From assembly GCF_004354985.1 (NCBI RefSeq), contig NZ_SMSK01000030.1, forward strand, positions 1-33,223: 33,223 bases of DNA, written 5' to 3'. This stretch comes from Segetibacter sp. 3557_3. GTDB lineage: Bacteria > Bacteroidota > Bacteroidia > Chitinophagales > Chitinophagaceae. The notes under the pieces are model-generated. The model searched no databases. It was not told the origin of the DNA and was given only the letters and a program-made list of their open reading frames with translations. The translations under genes and the position numbers were made by a program. Positions 23,901-31,729 of this stretch are shown piece after piece; within the stretch, counting starts at the first letter, position 1, and every line of letters begins with the position of its first letter.

Positions 23901-24726
23901 CTGAGTTATACTGAATAACATACCCTAATCTTAACTTAATCTTCCCTATTGGTTTAAGGTCAAATCTTTGGAGCTTTGGAGATTTAATCAGTTGCTTAAA
24001 GCGGACTAGGCGAGAAGACAGATTACTTGGAACGAGCTTTTCACATCCGTCTTCGCCAATTAAAAGGGCGCTGGACATAGAAAATGAGCCCGGTGATAAA
24101 CGCCAATCCAGAAGACTTGGAGTTTGCATTGCAGGCATGGGCAGCCATCCTGGCCTGCCATCAAGCATTACAGAGTCAAATTTCATCCTTAATGTTATCA
24201 CTTCAGAGCCTACATCACCTTCCTTTATTGCATCAAAGCTTATAGTAGGATCATTAAACGGCAACACTATCAACTTGTGCATTCTTAATGTTAACTTTGG
24301 AAGGCCACTACGTAGCAGCCCTCTTTGTTCCAAAACTTTTTTTATGGTTCCAAGGTTTTGTACATTACTTATGACCCATAAATCGAAAGAACCATATCCG
24401 ACATGATCTGTACCAATGATGCCAAGTGGTACTACCGGAAACACAACTTTGTCTTCGGGATTTACAAAATCTATCGATTTTAAAACCTGTTCACTTTCAG
24501 GTGTAAAATAAAGTTCTGCTTTTGCGTATATTGGAATTTTAGATGCCGCCTTTCCTGTATCCATATGACTAGCAAAGACGCTCAGCTGGACAAAAGGCAA
24601 ATCAAAGTCAAACCCCCAGCTAAAGGACTCTTCGCCTTCACTGTCCAGATAAGCATCTATATCAAAACCTTTAGTAATTTTTGGAAGCAAAATGTTGGAC
24701 TTTGCCTTACGCGATAGTGATCCCAT
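20944..24726 (-). CDS. Very large protein of unknown function with Gly-rich hydrophobic segment and Thr-Pro linker (1260 aa)
   Basis: There is no signal peptide. Residues ~1-250 are beta-rich. Around 270-330 is a distinctive block: VIQYNSEWFPIGHSLGQIAY, then SLPLAPGEKIKIAIVDWSRR, then a charged helix KEDLEHAALRDRTLSETVH. Residues ~348-375 form a long Gly/Ala/Ile segment (GGALSAGAGIPIGAISLGIG). Next is RVIANYNHSHALTILYYEVL (~425-445) with long helices. Two cysteines (CC) occur near 685. Residues ~953-1012 are ten TTPPTG-type hexapeptides, then a C-terminal beta-rich domain (~1030-1180) and a Pro-rich end. I recognise no named domain; the SLPLAPGE...VDWSRR and NYNHSHAL blocks look like family signatures. 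It is preceded by an AraC-type regulator on the same strand. Confidence 0.85.
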   Translation of the reverse strand: MGSLSRKAKSNILLPKITKGFDIDAYLDSEGEESFSWGFDFDLPFVQLSVFASHMDTGKAASKIPIYAKAELYFTPESEQVLKSIDFVNPEDKVVFPVVPLGIIGTDHVGYGSFDLWVISNVQNLGTIKKVLEQRGLLRSGLPKLTLRMHKLIVLPFNDPTISFDAIKEGDVGSEVITLRMKFDSVMLDGRPGWLPMPAMQTPSLLDWRLSPGSFSMSSALLIGEDGCEKLVPSNLSSRLVRFKQLIKSPKLQRFDLKPIGKIKLRLGYVIQYNSEWFPIGHSLGQIAYSLPLAPGEKIKIAIVDWSRRDLANRSEGTSVKEDLEHAALRDRTLSETVHMIVQESQSGSSFMAGGALSAGAGIPIGAISLGIGGAFGIGGSSSDSQGIRTISGDTLQNISDAFSQSSSSMRELNSTVVVQGEQAESSKATTRVIANYNHSHALTILYYEVLQHQRVITRPVSVRPALLLQRESQGFTEELVEHFSQEIGNSLLDESLRSCLAVIEKRACLQANFAREQERRTESDDPLDFNILGEFKIIIKSGSIVPNANLVVHLIPESGEGFINCNLTDIRLTYYDGYKNLLDVLANQGPRRDDAPLRNDQYYYIAPNEEFSYSVKPNFEVRWKNVKAIEILSLKEDISWEVESVLISTSNGLHGWTMFNGKPEIFSKGLRVPVSPYTPPIRTVDDILSDEDHCCIRRLKNHLEKHSGYYWEAITRKELPANRAKWLNTEIMGTTLLDMVDNTLIDYVDGYMAMPITLSGESVLKEIFEVEELASVNQKFDESAEQILTLPSRGVFAEAKLGNCNASEIIDPTRFWDWQTSPIPDDTPEIAAASTDTRSLDPTRATTPTSFPASLINIVNPPSLPDPIGLNSAAGVLSALGPFRDMSGIKDLGSFLQTLSNNATQLANQGLKNAQTAGLLNTIRSAKEIPDDQRATLISELLTGQVKNATTPASGTTPLINTTPPTHTTLPTNTTPPTGSTPSAGTTPPTGTTPPTSTTPPTGTTPPTGTTPPPTTRTAAPIKRTPTLSKKTRYLRFIFTYDTNDPMMGDWHVELMSSGVTKVADSLYNTILGASRSDIGDRVDLTVEENIFETGENSVIITITGTIRQLPQSLVAGTNDIQISEWTASRNFTQAVPITSFSDTHIINVTQKTEDIQYKLVRMYQGSEATTNITEKSEGLEVSVESAVELAASTPALEAKSNIKVGAKGTLGTRSTAQKLMQGTDIIGEEIMFTGKRIAKSMPSIIPLTPSAPPVTPTR
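21691..21870 (-). repeat. Ten 18-bp tandem repeats coding TTPPTG
   Basis: Ten exact-length 18-nt units run without gap; the inner ones follow TGTTGTACCAGTCGGGGG (plus strand) with a few substitutions, the last two being more diverged. They encode Thr-Thr-Pro-Pro-Thr-Gly repeats, a flexible, likely extended linker between the N-terminal 950 residues and the C-terminal beta domain of the 1260-aa protein. The unit is a multiple of three, so copy number can vary without frameshift. Confidence 0.92.
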
Positions 24727-25154
24727 AGTAATACTTTTTAAACTTGATTTAAATTTGATTTTGATTTACCTTGAAATTTTAGAGATCAACGTACGTTCAA
24801 AGATGTTTATACAACTTATCTCTAACTTACATATCGTTAATAGAAAAGTGAACCTATTTTTTAAACTATATATTTTTAAAAATCAATTATATCAGGGGAG
24901 TTCTCAAACTACAGCTATGATTAATAGCGTTGAGAATAGCTTGTACACCATAGTTGATGCACTCTAAGATTTAGAAGTGCTGTTCATGTGTTTTTTACTT
25001 CGATTAAGTAAAATTATAATCCAATTAAACTGAAAAATTGTAAAAAATCGGCAATCTTTAAATTACAAAGCTCGAGGCTTTAGCGTAAAGAATGCTTTGT
25101 TTTAGGGAGCGATAAGGTAATATCTAGCAAATATCACAATAGTCAATAACAGCT
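24727..25154. other. AT-rich intergenic between the AraC gene and the 1260-aa gene
   Basis: About 430 very AT-rich bases; the promoter of the 1260-aa gene should lie here. No clear TTTG/TAnnTTTG pair was found. A plus-strand frame at 24692-24967 overlaps the 5' end of the large gene and looks like an artefact of AT richness. Confidence 0.4.
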
Positions 25155-26015
25155 CTAACAGCTTGGATAAAGGTTGCTAAATAGAACTAATTTATTAAAG
25201 AGAAAACATTCACTTGGATTGAAGCTTGATGGCGTTTGTAATGTAAATGATTTAAACTCCTTTATAAAATGACTTTGATCATAAAACCCGCTTTGGTAAG
25301 CAACTTTGGTTAACGAATCCCCCGGAAGACTATTTAAAAAACAAAGGCTTCGATGAAGCCGCTTGAATCGTGAAAACATTTTTGGTGTTACGCCCACTAC
25401 TTCAGTAAATTGTCTTTCTAGCTTGCTTTGAGACATATTGGTCTGATAAGCAAGGCTTTTCATTGAAACAAACTCGTTGTTAGAAATGATAGCCCGACAG
25501 GCCTCCGCTATTTGACTATTGTCTTTTTTACTTTTTAGGCATTTATCAAGAAAAAAGTCGTCCACTCGTTTTACTTTTTGCTCGAAGCTATTGACTTCAG
25601 CCAATTGATCGTTTAACACTTTTCCTTCTTCTCCGACTAAGCTGGTAAAAGAAGGTAATACATCTGTTAAGTCTGACATGTTAATTCTAAAAGGTTCGTA
25701 GAAACCAAACGGCTGAAATATAACAAAGAAAACAGATATTTCTTCGTTATCCTTAAAAGTGTAAGTATATGGGCTCGTAATTAATCCCATATAGTGCGAT
25801 CCAATTTGTCCTCCTGACACTGACATCTGTTTGTTGGTACCCGTAATTGAATGATAACAGGAAAACTCGCCTGAACAGAAAAGGAGTGCTGGCATGTGGT
25901 ACGGGAAAAAAGTTTGTTTTAGACTACCAAGTTCAACAGAATTGCCGCAAACATTAAGATAAGAAACGATATTGTTCCGCAGTACTGGCTGCGGTAAGGC
26001 TTGGAAGGCTTCCAT
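25155..26015 (-). CDS. AraC-family transcriptional regulator
   Basis: The ATG at 26015 (MEAFQALPQPVLRNNIVSYL) gives 286 residues and is preferred over an upstream ATG at 26084, which would add a non-conserved stretch. The N-terminal sensor-like beta domain (ALLFCSGEFSCYHSI ... SVSGGQIGSHYMGLI) resembles the AraC N-terminal domain common in Bacteroidota. The C-terminal double helix-turn-helix is clear: SMKSLAYQTNMSQSKLERQF (HTH1) and SLTKVAYQSGFYDQSHFIKE (HTH2). It lies directly upstream of the 1260-aa gene on the same strand, 428 bp away, and inside the same repeat-flanked segment, so it may control that gene. The ligand is unknown. Confidence 0.9.
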   Translation of the reverse strand: MEAFQALPQPVLRNNIVSYLNVCGNSVELGSLKQTFFPYHMPALLFCSGEFSCYHSITGTNKQMSVSGGQIGSHYMGLITSPYTYTFKDNEEISVFFVIFQPFGFYEPFRINMSDLTDVLPSFTSLVGEEGKVLNDQLAEVNSFEQKVKRVDDFFLDKCLKSKKDNSQIAEACRAIISNNEFVSMKSLAYQTNMSQSKLERQFTEVVGVTPKMFSRFKRLHRSLCFLNSLPGDSLTKVAYQSGFYDQSHFIKEFKSFTLQTPSSFNPSECFLFNKLVLFSNLYPSC

Positions 26016-26302
26016 GATTAGCTTTTTAATTGAATAATACTTAAGTTCGATCAGTACTAATTCTTTTTCAAAACGGAACAACAATCGGCCGATATGGTTA
26101 AGTTAACGGCTACTTGAGGCTTTGTCCATGTTGTGAATGGCCGTGAAAATACTGACCTGATGAGGATAGGTGCACGATGCTAACCGATCGAAGTTTCGAG
26201 GAAATCAGCAGAAAGTTTCGTGACCCTTGGTGGCAAGCCGTTTGCGAGACTTTGGCGCACGCATAGACATGGTAAGTACCAGAATGGCAATGACGACGTT
26301 TT

Positions 26303-26547
26303 TTATATTACCTCACTTATATCGATGTTTGTTAGATATACATCGGTGGCCCGGTATTAACAAATGAACGAATTTCAACAAGTTTACTCTCTTTCACATC
26401 GTAACACGCCTCAGCATAAAAGCTTCCCATATGGAACAGTGTATAAGTGGTTGTAGTTTCATTTCGTTCACCAATAATTACGCCTAAATGAGCTAGTAAT
26501 AAGCTTTTACCTGCCTGGTCAAGGTCGTTAAACTCATTAAGGGTCAT
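26303..26547 (-). pseudogene. Small gene 'a', copy 2 (C-terminal frameshift)
   Basis: It encodes MTLNEFNDLDQAGKSLLLAH, LGVIIGERNETTTTYTLFHM and onward to SFVNTGPP, then goes out of frame and ends MYI at 26332. Deleting the frameshift restores DVYLTNIDISEVI with a TAA at 26303, matching copy 1 (DEYLKDIDITEVW). Only ~13 C-terminal residues are affected, so a shortened product may still be made. Confidence 0.65.
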
Positions 26548-26651
26548 AAGTAAAGGCCATTTTTGCTTCTGAATTTACGAAAACTTTTCTTTGTGTAGGA
26601 TTGCTATTGGCTTTTAGGTATATTAAAACCACCGTAAATACTTGTTATCAG

Positions 26652-26863
26652 ATGCATCCAATTACTACACAACCGTTTTAAATGCCTTTTAGCAGCATGG
26701 TAGATTGTCATTCTTCGACTTTCGGTATAAGGCTGCATTCCAAAACATTGAAGGCGACAATCAACGAACGCTGAAGCTAAGAAGTGTATTGGCCGAGCTG
26801 AAACGAAATGGAGTAATTGTAATTATTGATAGTGTTATTCCTCAATGGGAACTAACCACGTAA
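26652..26863 (+). pseudogene. Small gene 'b', copy 2 (frameshift and nonsense)
   Basis: Homologous to 19924-20136. One base is missing near the start (ATTACTACAC against ATTAACTACAC), and a TAG replaces the CAG-containing context of copy 1 (TTTTAGCAGCATGG against TTTCAGGAGCATGG). The rest (VLAELKRNGVIVIIDSVIPQ WEL) is well preserved, so inactivation is recent. Confidence 0.8.
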
Positions 26864-26925
26864 AAAGATCTGGGAGTAAAAAGAGGAGTAGGGCTATTCA
26901 GAGTTGCTAAACCATTCTTTAAGGT

Positions 26926-26956
26926 AAAACCCCTGTGATGGTTTTTGCAAGGGTTT
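26926..26956. terminator. Terminator-like hairpin between convergent genes b and c
   Basis: AAACCCCTG pairs with CAAGGGTTT at 8 of 9 positions across a 12-base loop; on the minus strand the stem runs into TTTTA. It would end the radC-gene c transcript. The equivalent place in copy 1 has lost the left arm. Confidence 0.4.
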
Positions 26957-26989
26957 GGCGGTATGTTTACGTTGGAAGCCAGCCAGTAC

Positions 26990-27321
26990 TTATTTGTATT
27001 TTCTATAATACTCGCTCACCGCCCTAACCAAAACCTGAAGCTTATTTTGTAGTTCGGCTACTTTCTTAAATCCGGCTTCAATGCCTTCCCGTGGGTCTCT
27101 TATTTGCAAGCGTTTAAGGAATTCGTCAGAAGCGTTGGCGTAGGAAAAATATGCTCGAAGTCCTCTGGACTGTACCACCACCGATACTCGTGATCGTATA
27201 GCCATTTCCCCTCTTTCTTTGCCTTTTCGGCCATCCTCTTCGCTTCCGGGTGTAACAATGCTAAATTTTTTAGCAAAGCTACAGAAGTATGAATAAAAAA
27301 GGGGCTATAGTAGCCCCTCAT
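26990..27321 (-). pseudogene. Small gene 'c', copy 2 (one-base deletion)
   Basis: The first part runs MRGYYSPFFIHTSVALLKNL, LHPEAKRMAEKAKKEGKW, YRWWYSPEDFEHIF, then shifts at an A-run of five (27145-27149; six in copy 1). The continuation in the other frame is SYANASDEFLKRLQIRDPRE through VRAVSEYYRKYK, TAA at 26990. The start overlaps the radC end by 17 bases (translational coupling). The repaired ~113-aa protein is helical and charged with a WWY core; family not recognised. Confidence 0.75.
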
Positions 27322-27772
27322 CTGCGAATGAAAGATAAGTTTCGGAAGTGATGATAAGGTGATCCAGGACTTTAATGTCCAGGAGTAAGCCCGCGTTCTT
27401 GATCTTTTGGGTTAGTTCCTCATCCTGGCGGCTTGGCTTTAAACTGCCTGACGGGTGATTGTGAGCAAGTACCAGAGCAACGCCATTAGCCTTGAGTGCT
27501 GCCATAAATATCAACCGGGGGTCGGCAACAGTACCAGTGATCCCGCCAGTTGATAGGTGATAAACACCCAAAACCTTATTAGCCCTGTTAAGGAAAAGAA
27601 TTTTAAATTCCTCCTGAAGGTCAATCTTGCCTTCATTCCATACTTTAAGGAGGATCTGGTAAGCATCCCTGGAAGATGCAATTAGTGGCCGCTCTGAAGC
27701 TTTGACTTTGGATTTGTAGGTAAGCTCAACCTCAGATACGATTGACCAGGCAGGGGCAGTTGTTGTTTCCAT
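27305..27772 (-). CDS. radC: RadC-like JAB/MPN-domain protein (155 aa)
   Basis: The JAMM metalloprotease-like motif is intact: H104-N-H106-P-S-G and D117 (AHNHPSGSLKPSRQD), with a glutamate pair at 54-55. The HLSTGGITGTVADPRLIF segment is typical of RadC. At 155 residues it is the short form lacking the N-terminal helix-hairpin-helix of chromosomal RadC, the type frequent on plasmids and integrative elements of Bacteroidota. Function is still unclear in the family; a role in DNA repair has been doubted. The start METTTAPAWSIVSEV at 27772 fits. It is followed by gene c with an overlap, and a truncated 3' copy lies at 20535-20582. Confidence 0.9.
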   Translation of the reverse strand: METTTAPAWSIVSEVELTYKSKVKASERPLIASSRDAYQILLKVWNEGKIDLQEEFKILFLNRANKVLGVYHLSTGGITGTVADPRLIFMAALKANGVALVLAHNHPSGSLKPSRQDEELTQKIKNAGLLLDIKVLDHLIITSETYLSFADEGLL

Positions 27773-28306
27773 AATAGTTATTTTTGATTATGGAATGCCA
27801 CCAGGCTTTGCACTGAATTAAGCGCAAGGAGGAACGGAATAAATGAGGGCTCTTGTGAGCTGGCTTATGCGTTTATGCCGTAGTTCCTTGAAAGCGTATT
27901 CAGGCACAAGCCTATTTTTTGCAATAATCAATGAATAAATATTAGCGTAGGTTTTTGTAAACGTGGAAATGTAGTCTGCGTAAGGGATTGGCGCCTATAC
28001 CCCACAGTCCCAACCTTTGGTTGGAACGAGGAGTAGGAGCAAAAAGCCCGACCCATTGCGCTAGCTTGGGGGCACGCCAGAAAGTTAAGATATGCTAAAC
28101 ACGGAAGCGCGGAAATCGGTGTCTATAATACTCCCGGTTCTTATTAGCTCATGCGGAATGCCCATTTGTAAATTCATTAGCTACTTGCACAAGGCTTTAC
28201 TTTCCCGAGAGAAAGTTTTTTGCTATATTAAATATCAATTTGGTAATTCGTGCTTCACATGGAGTAGGTGAGACCCAAAAATCTTTAAATAAAAGCTAAC
28301 TGTCGT
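27773..28306. other. Divergent intergenic region between radC and topB
   Basis: About 530 bases between divergent genes, so both promoters should lie here. It holds a small stem CCAACC-TTT-GGTTGG (about 28011-28025) and a GC-richer block at 27990-28080. No RNA gene or oriT could be identified. Confidence 0.4.
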
Positions 28307-30436
28307 ATGAAGGTTGTAATTGCTGAAAAGCCATCGGTAGCCCGTTCGATTGCGGCAGTTTTACATGCAACTAACAAAAGAGATGGATATCTCCAGGGAG
28401 GTGCTTACGCAGTTACCTGGGCATTTGGACACCTGGTAACGCTTTGCGAGCCTGATCATTACGGATGGGTCAAATGGACAAAAGAAACTTTGCCAATGCT
28501 ACCTGAAAACTTTGATTTACAACCTGCTCATCGCTACGACCCTGTTAAAAAAGAAAGCAAAGTCGACCCTGGTATTAGCAAGCAGCTGGAAATCATAAAA
28601 CAGCTCTTTATTCAGGCAGAGCTTATCATTGTGGCCACTGATGCTGGTCGGGAAGGGGAACTTATCTTTCGTTACATCTATGAGTATCTTAATATTCGTA
28701 AACCTTTCAAGCGCCTTTGGATTTCATCTCTCACTGATAAAGCTATTCAAGATGGGTTTAGATCGCTGCAAGACGGCAGCAAATATGATAAGCTTTATTA
28801 CGCCGCTAAGGCCAGGAGTGAGGCTGACTGGCTTGTGGGCATGAATGCTACCCGGGCCCTATCTGTTGCTGCAGGCAAAAGTCTTTTCTCAATTGGCAGG
28901 GTCCAAACTCCAACCTTGGCAATTGTATGCAGTCGTTTCCTGGATAACCAAAACTTCAAGCCTAAAGCTTATTACGTCCTTAGAATTGACTTATCTAAGA
29001 ATGCTCAGGCGTTCTCCGCTTATGGTGTAACAAATTATGAGCAGAGAGAAAAAGCTCAGGAAGTTCTTAGACTAGCCGTGTCAACCGACAAAGCAATTGT
29101 GACATCTGTAGAAAAGAATGAAGTTTCCGAAGCAGTTCCTCTTCTCTTTGATTTAACTTCTCTACAGCAAGAAGCCAACAAGAAATTCGGATTAAGTGCG
29201 GATGAGACGCTAAAGGCTGCCCAATCTTTATATGAAAAAACCTATATAACCTATCCTCGTACTGGTAGTCGCTTTATTGGCGATGACGTATTTGCAGAAG
29301 TGCCATCGTTGATCAGTGTTGCTAAGGGTCATGCTAAATACGGCGTTGCGGCATCCAGTATGCCGGCTATCCTTAACAGAAGGTCGGTAAATGCTTCTAA
29401 GGTAACTGATCATCATGCCTTACTTATTACCGACCACCTGCCAAAAGAACTATCAGGTGACGAGGAAAGAATATATGACTTGGTGTTATCCAGGATGCTG
29501 GAAGCCTTTCATGATAATTCAATTTCAGATAAAACCGTTGCAAACTTAGATAGTGGGGGAATTCCCTTTAAGGCAACCGGCTCGGTAATAAAACATAAAG
29601 GCTGGCGTAGCGTCAGAGAAGGAGAAAAATCAGAAGAAAGCCAGCGGGAACAGTCGTCTGAAGATAACCCTGATAATAGCCAACTTCCGGAACTTCGCCA
29701 GGGAGAAAGGGTTCAACGAACCGGTGCAGAATGTATGGAAAAATTTACCAGACCAAAACCGATCCATACGGAGGCCTCACTATTGAAAGCCATGGAGACA
29801 GCTGGAAAAGATATCGAAGATGAAGCTGCGCGGGAAGCAATGAAAGATTGTGGACTCGGGACTCCGGCAACCCGAGCTGCCATAATTGAAACCTTATTAA
29901 ATCGCAGTTATATCGAAAAGCAAAAGAAAAAATTAGTTCCTACCCCTAAAGGTCTGGCTACTTATGAATTAGTTAAAGGGAAACCTGTATCCAGTGCTGT
30001 TCTAACTGGTCAATGGGAAAAAAAGTTGAGTGATATCGGTAGCGGCGGTATTGCCTACGCTGAGTTCATGATGGAGATCAAAGAATATGCAGCAACGGTA
30101 AGTAGTGAATTGCTTTCTTTTGGGGCGAGCCTTGCAAGTGTAGCCACTGATAGTGCCCAGGCAGATAATCTTGCCTGTCCGAAATGTAAGAAGGGAACGA
30201 TACGTAAGGGGGAAAAAAATTACTGGTGCACAGGCTACAAAGACGGATGTGATTTTAAGATATGGCTTGAGATTGCTGGCAAAAAGCTAAGCGAGGCTAA
30301 TGTAAAGCAGCTTGTACAAAAAAGAAAGACAAGCTTGATCAAGGGATTTAAAAGTAAAGCTAGTAACGACTTTGAGGCTGTGCTAAAAATGGACGATACT
30401 TATAAACTTACCTTTGATCTTGGGAATAAAAAATAA
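28307..30436 (+). CDS. topB: DNA topoisomerase III (type IA)
   Basis: 709 residues. The Toprim domain starts at residue 1 (MKVVIAEKPSVARSIAAVL), with ATDAGREGELIFRYIYEY at ~109-126 carrying the DxD/E metal site. The catalytic tyrosine is Y316 in TYITYPRTGSRFIG. SIGRVQTPTLAIV (~197-209) and CGLGTPATRAAIIETL (~515-530) are typical core motifs. A C-terminal zinc ribbon is present (CPKCKKG ... YWCTGYKDGCDF, ~624-645). It removes negative supercoils and decatenates DNA. TopB homologues are regular members of Bacteroidota plasmids and conjugative elements (the Exc protein of CTnDOT is one). No damage seen. Confidence 0.96.
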   Translation: MKVVIAEKPSVARSIAAVLHATNKRDGYLQGGAYAVTWAFGHLVTLCEPDHYGWVKWTKETLPMLPENFDLQPAHRYDPVKKESKVDPGISKQLEIIKQLFIQAELIIVATDAGREGELIFRYIYEYLNIRKPFKRLWISSLTDKAIQDGFRSLQDGSKYDKLYYAAKARSEADWLVGMNATRALSVAAGKSLFSIGRVQTPTLAIVCSRFLDNQNFKPKAYYVLRIDLSKNAQAFSAYGVTNYEQREKAQEVLRLAVSTDKAIVTSVEKNEVSEAVPLLFDLTSLQQEANKKFGLSADETLKAAQSLYEKTYITYPRTGSRFIGDDVFAEVPSLISVAKGHAKYGVAASSMPAILNRRSVNASKVTDHHALLITDHLPKELSGDEERIYDLVLSRMLEAFHDNSISDKTVANLDSGGIPFKATGSVIKHKGWRSVREGEKSEESQREQSSEDNPDNSQLPELRQGERVQRTGAECMEKFTRPKPIHTEASLLKAMETAGKDIEDEAAREAMKDCGLGTPATRAAIIETLLNRSYIEKQKKKLVPTPKGLATYELVKGKPVSSAVLTGQWEKKLSDIGSGGIAYAEFMMEIKEYAATVSSELLSFGASLASVATDSAQADNLACPKCKKGTIRKGEKNYWCTGYKDGCDFKIWLEIAGKKLSEANVKQLVQKRKTSLIKGFKSKASNDFEAVLKMDDTYKLTFDLGNKK

Positions 30437-30830
30437 AGAAAGAAACTTAAAACATCAGTCTGCTTAAGCTTTGAAGGTACTTTCTGGATTTGGAAAATAG
30501 CACTAGTCCTAGAACTAAATGGCATAATGTCGGTGGCTAGTGGGACTGTATAACAAACACAGCATCTAAAAGGCTTATGCAGTCGTCGGTTAAGGGAAAC
30601 TCACGGAAGACGTCGGAAAGGCTTTAAGACGCTTACGCCATGTTTCAACGCGCTCAGGGACGGTTATACTTCTTTGCCTATCACTTGCGAGCTGCCCGGC
30701 TGATCTGTTTAGCACAGCCTTGAACTGCAGAGTAACCGATTTAAAGGGTTAAGATGCAAGTACGGGCAGCATTTACGAACTGGTTAGATTTTACTTCGAC
30801 ATTCAAACACACAAAACCTAACTTTCGATA
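30437..30830. other. Intergenic upstream of the Crp/Fnr gene
   Basis: No gene recognised. An 8-bp inverted repeat GCTGCCCG (30691-30698) / CGGGCAGC (30763-30770) separated by 64 bases lies 60-140 bp before the regulator start and could be a control element; no T-run follows. Confidence 0.35.
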
Positions 30831-31391
30831 ATGAGCGAACATTTAATAAAGCAGGTGCAATTGATTGACAATTTCACTGACCAAGACATCAGCTTGTTTT
30901 TAGGTTTACTAGAAGGAAGTTATTTACTTAAGGGAGAGCATTTCTTAAAAGAGGGCCAAATAAGTCGTCATTTTGCGTTTATTATAGAAGGATTAACCAT
31001 GCTTTATCAAATACAAGATGGTGTAGAGATCCCGTGTGAATTCATAAAAGAAAATGAGTGGGTCGGCTATCTTAAAAGCTTTTCAACAGCATCACCTTCC
31101 GACATGAATATCAAGGCCTTAGAAGACACTAAGTTGCTGAGAATATCTGCCGAAAACCTTACAAAACTGTTTCATATACAGCCTAAGTTTATGTTAGTCA
31201 AGAACTACTATACTGAGTATTCGTTCTTCACGAACGCGCAACATGCAAATGATTTGTCTATGCTTTCTGCAAAGCAGCGTTACTATAAATTTATTCACGA
31301 AAACTATGACTTGTCAAATCGTATTCCTCAGTATCTTATTGCCGCATACCTTGGAATAAAACCTCAGTCCTTAAGCAGGTTGAGGAAGTAA
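30831..31391 (+). CDS. Crp/Fnr-family transcriptional regulator
   Basis: 186 residues. An N-terminal cyclic-nucleotide-binding-type beta barrel runs from ~20 to 120 (FLGLLEGSYLLKGEHFLKEG, HFAFIIEGLTMLYQIQDG, CEFIKENEWVG), followed by the dimer helix and a C-terminal HTH (RIPQYLIAAYLGIKPQSLSRLRK). The cAMP-contact motif of E. coli CRP is not present and there are no Fnr cysteines, as usual for the abundant short Bacteroidota members. The ATG at 30831 fits the family start. It lies 338 bp before the lectin gene on the same strand, so it may regulate it; this is only positional inference. Confidence 0.92.
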   Translation: MSEHLIKQVQLIDNFTDQDISLFLGLLEGSYLLKGEHFLKEGQISRHFAFIIEGLTMLYQIQDGVEIPCEFIKENEWVGYLKSFSTASPSDMNIKALEDTKLLRISAENLTKLFHIQPKFMLVKNYYTEYSFFTNAQHANDLSMLSAKQRYYKFIHENYDLSNRIPQYLIAAYLGIKPQSLSRLRK

Positions 31392-31729
31392 CCACTTGCA
31401 TTTATTAACAAATGTGAACGGAATGCTCGATCAAGTTTGTGAATTTTATCATTATAACTTAAATAGATCTAAAAAATTGATAATGATGAAACAGCTAAAC
31501 CTCTTCTTTCTGCCGCTCTTTTCAATGTATTTCGTGGCAATACAGACTACCGCCAACAGTGTGTTCATAAAATTGCGGCAGGTTGTGAAGCATTCAACTA
31601 TAAATCGGCATTTTGCTTCTATGTTTAATTAACACTTGCGTTGTTCAAAGGCCACAACTTCATAAACACTTCAACGTTGGCAGCAATTGCAAACCACCAA
31701 CCAAAACTTAACCATTTAAATAAGGTTTT
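31392..31729. other. Intergenic between Crp/Fnr and lectin genes
   Basis: A frame from 31396 (better ATG at 31483, MMKQLNLFFLPLFSMYFVA) has a signal-peptide-like start but only ~20 residues after it; it is more likely a relic or non-coding. Nothing else recognised. Confidence 0.35.

Larger units (their letters stand above)
26309..27352 (+). repeat. Long direct repeat, copy 2 (right)
   Basis: Right-hand partner of 19580-20582, same orientation, starts 6.73 kb apart. It contains the fuller version, including the 42 bp absent from copy 1 and continuity with the complete radC-like gene, so it looks like the parent copy or a better-kept one. Confidence 0.9.

Noticed and set aside
24692-24967. Plus-strand 91-codon frame upstream of the large gene
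   Set aside because: Overlaps the 5' end of the 1260-aa gene, lies in very AT-rich DNA and is dominated by Leu/Ile/Asn/Lys; looks like chance.
28000-28090. Possible structured RNA or oriT with CCAACC/GGTTGG stem
   Set aside because: Only one 6-bp stem; no known RNA signature, nick site or relaxase gene seen.
31396-31632. Small frame between Crp/Fnr and lectin with signal-like start
   Set aside because: Begins 4 bases after the regulator stop but the composition is poor and only ~20 residues follow the hydrophobic part.
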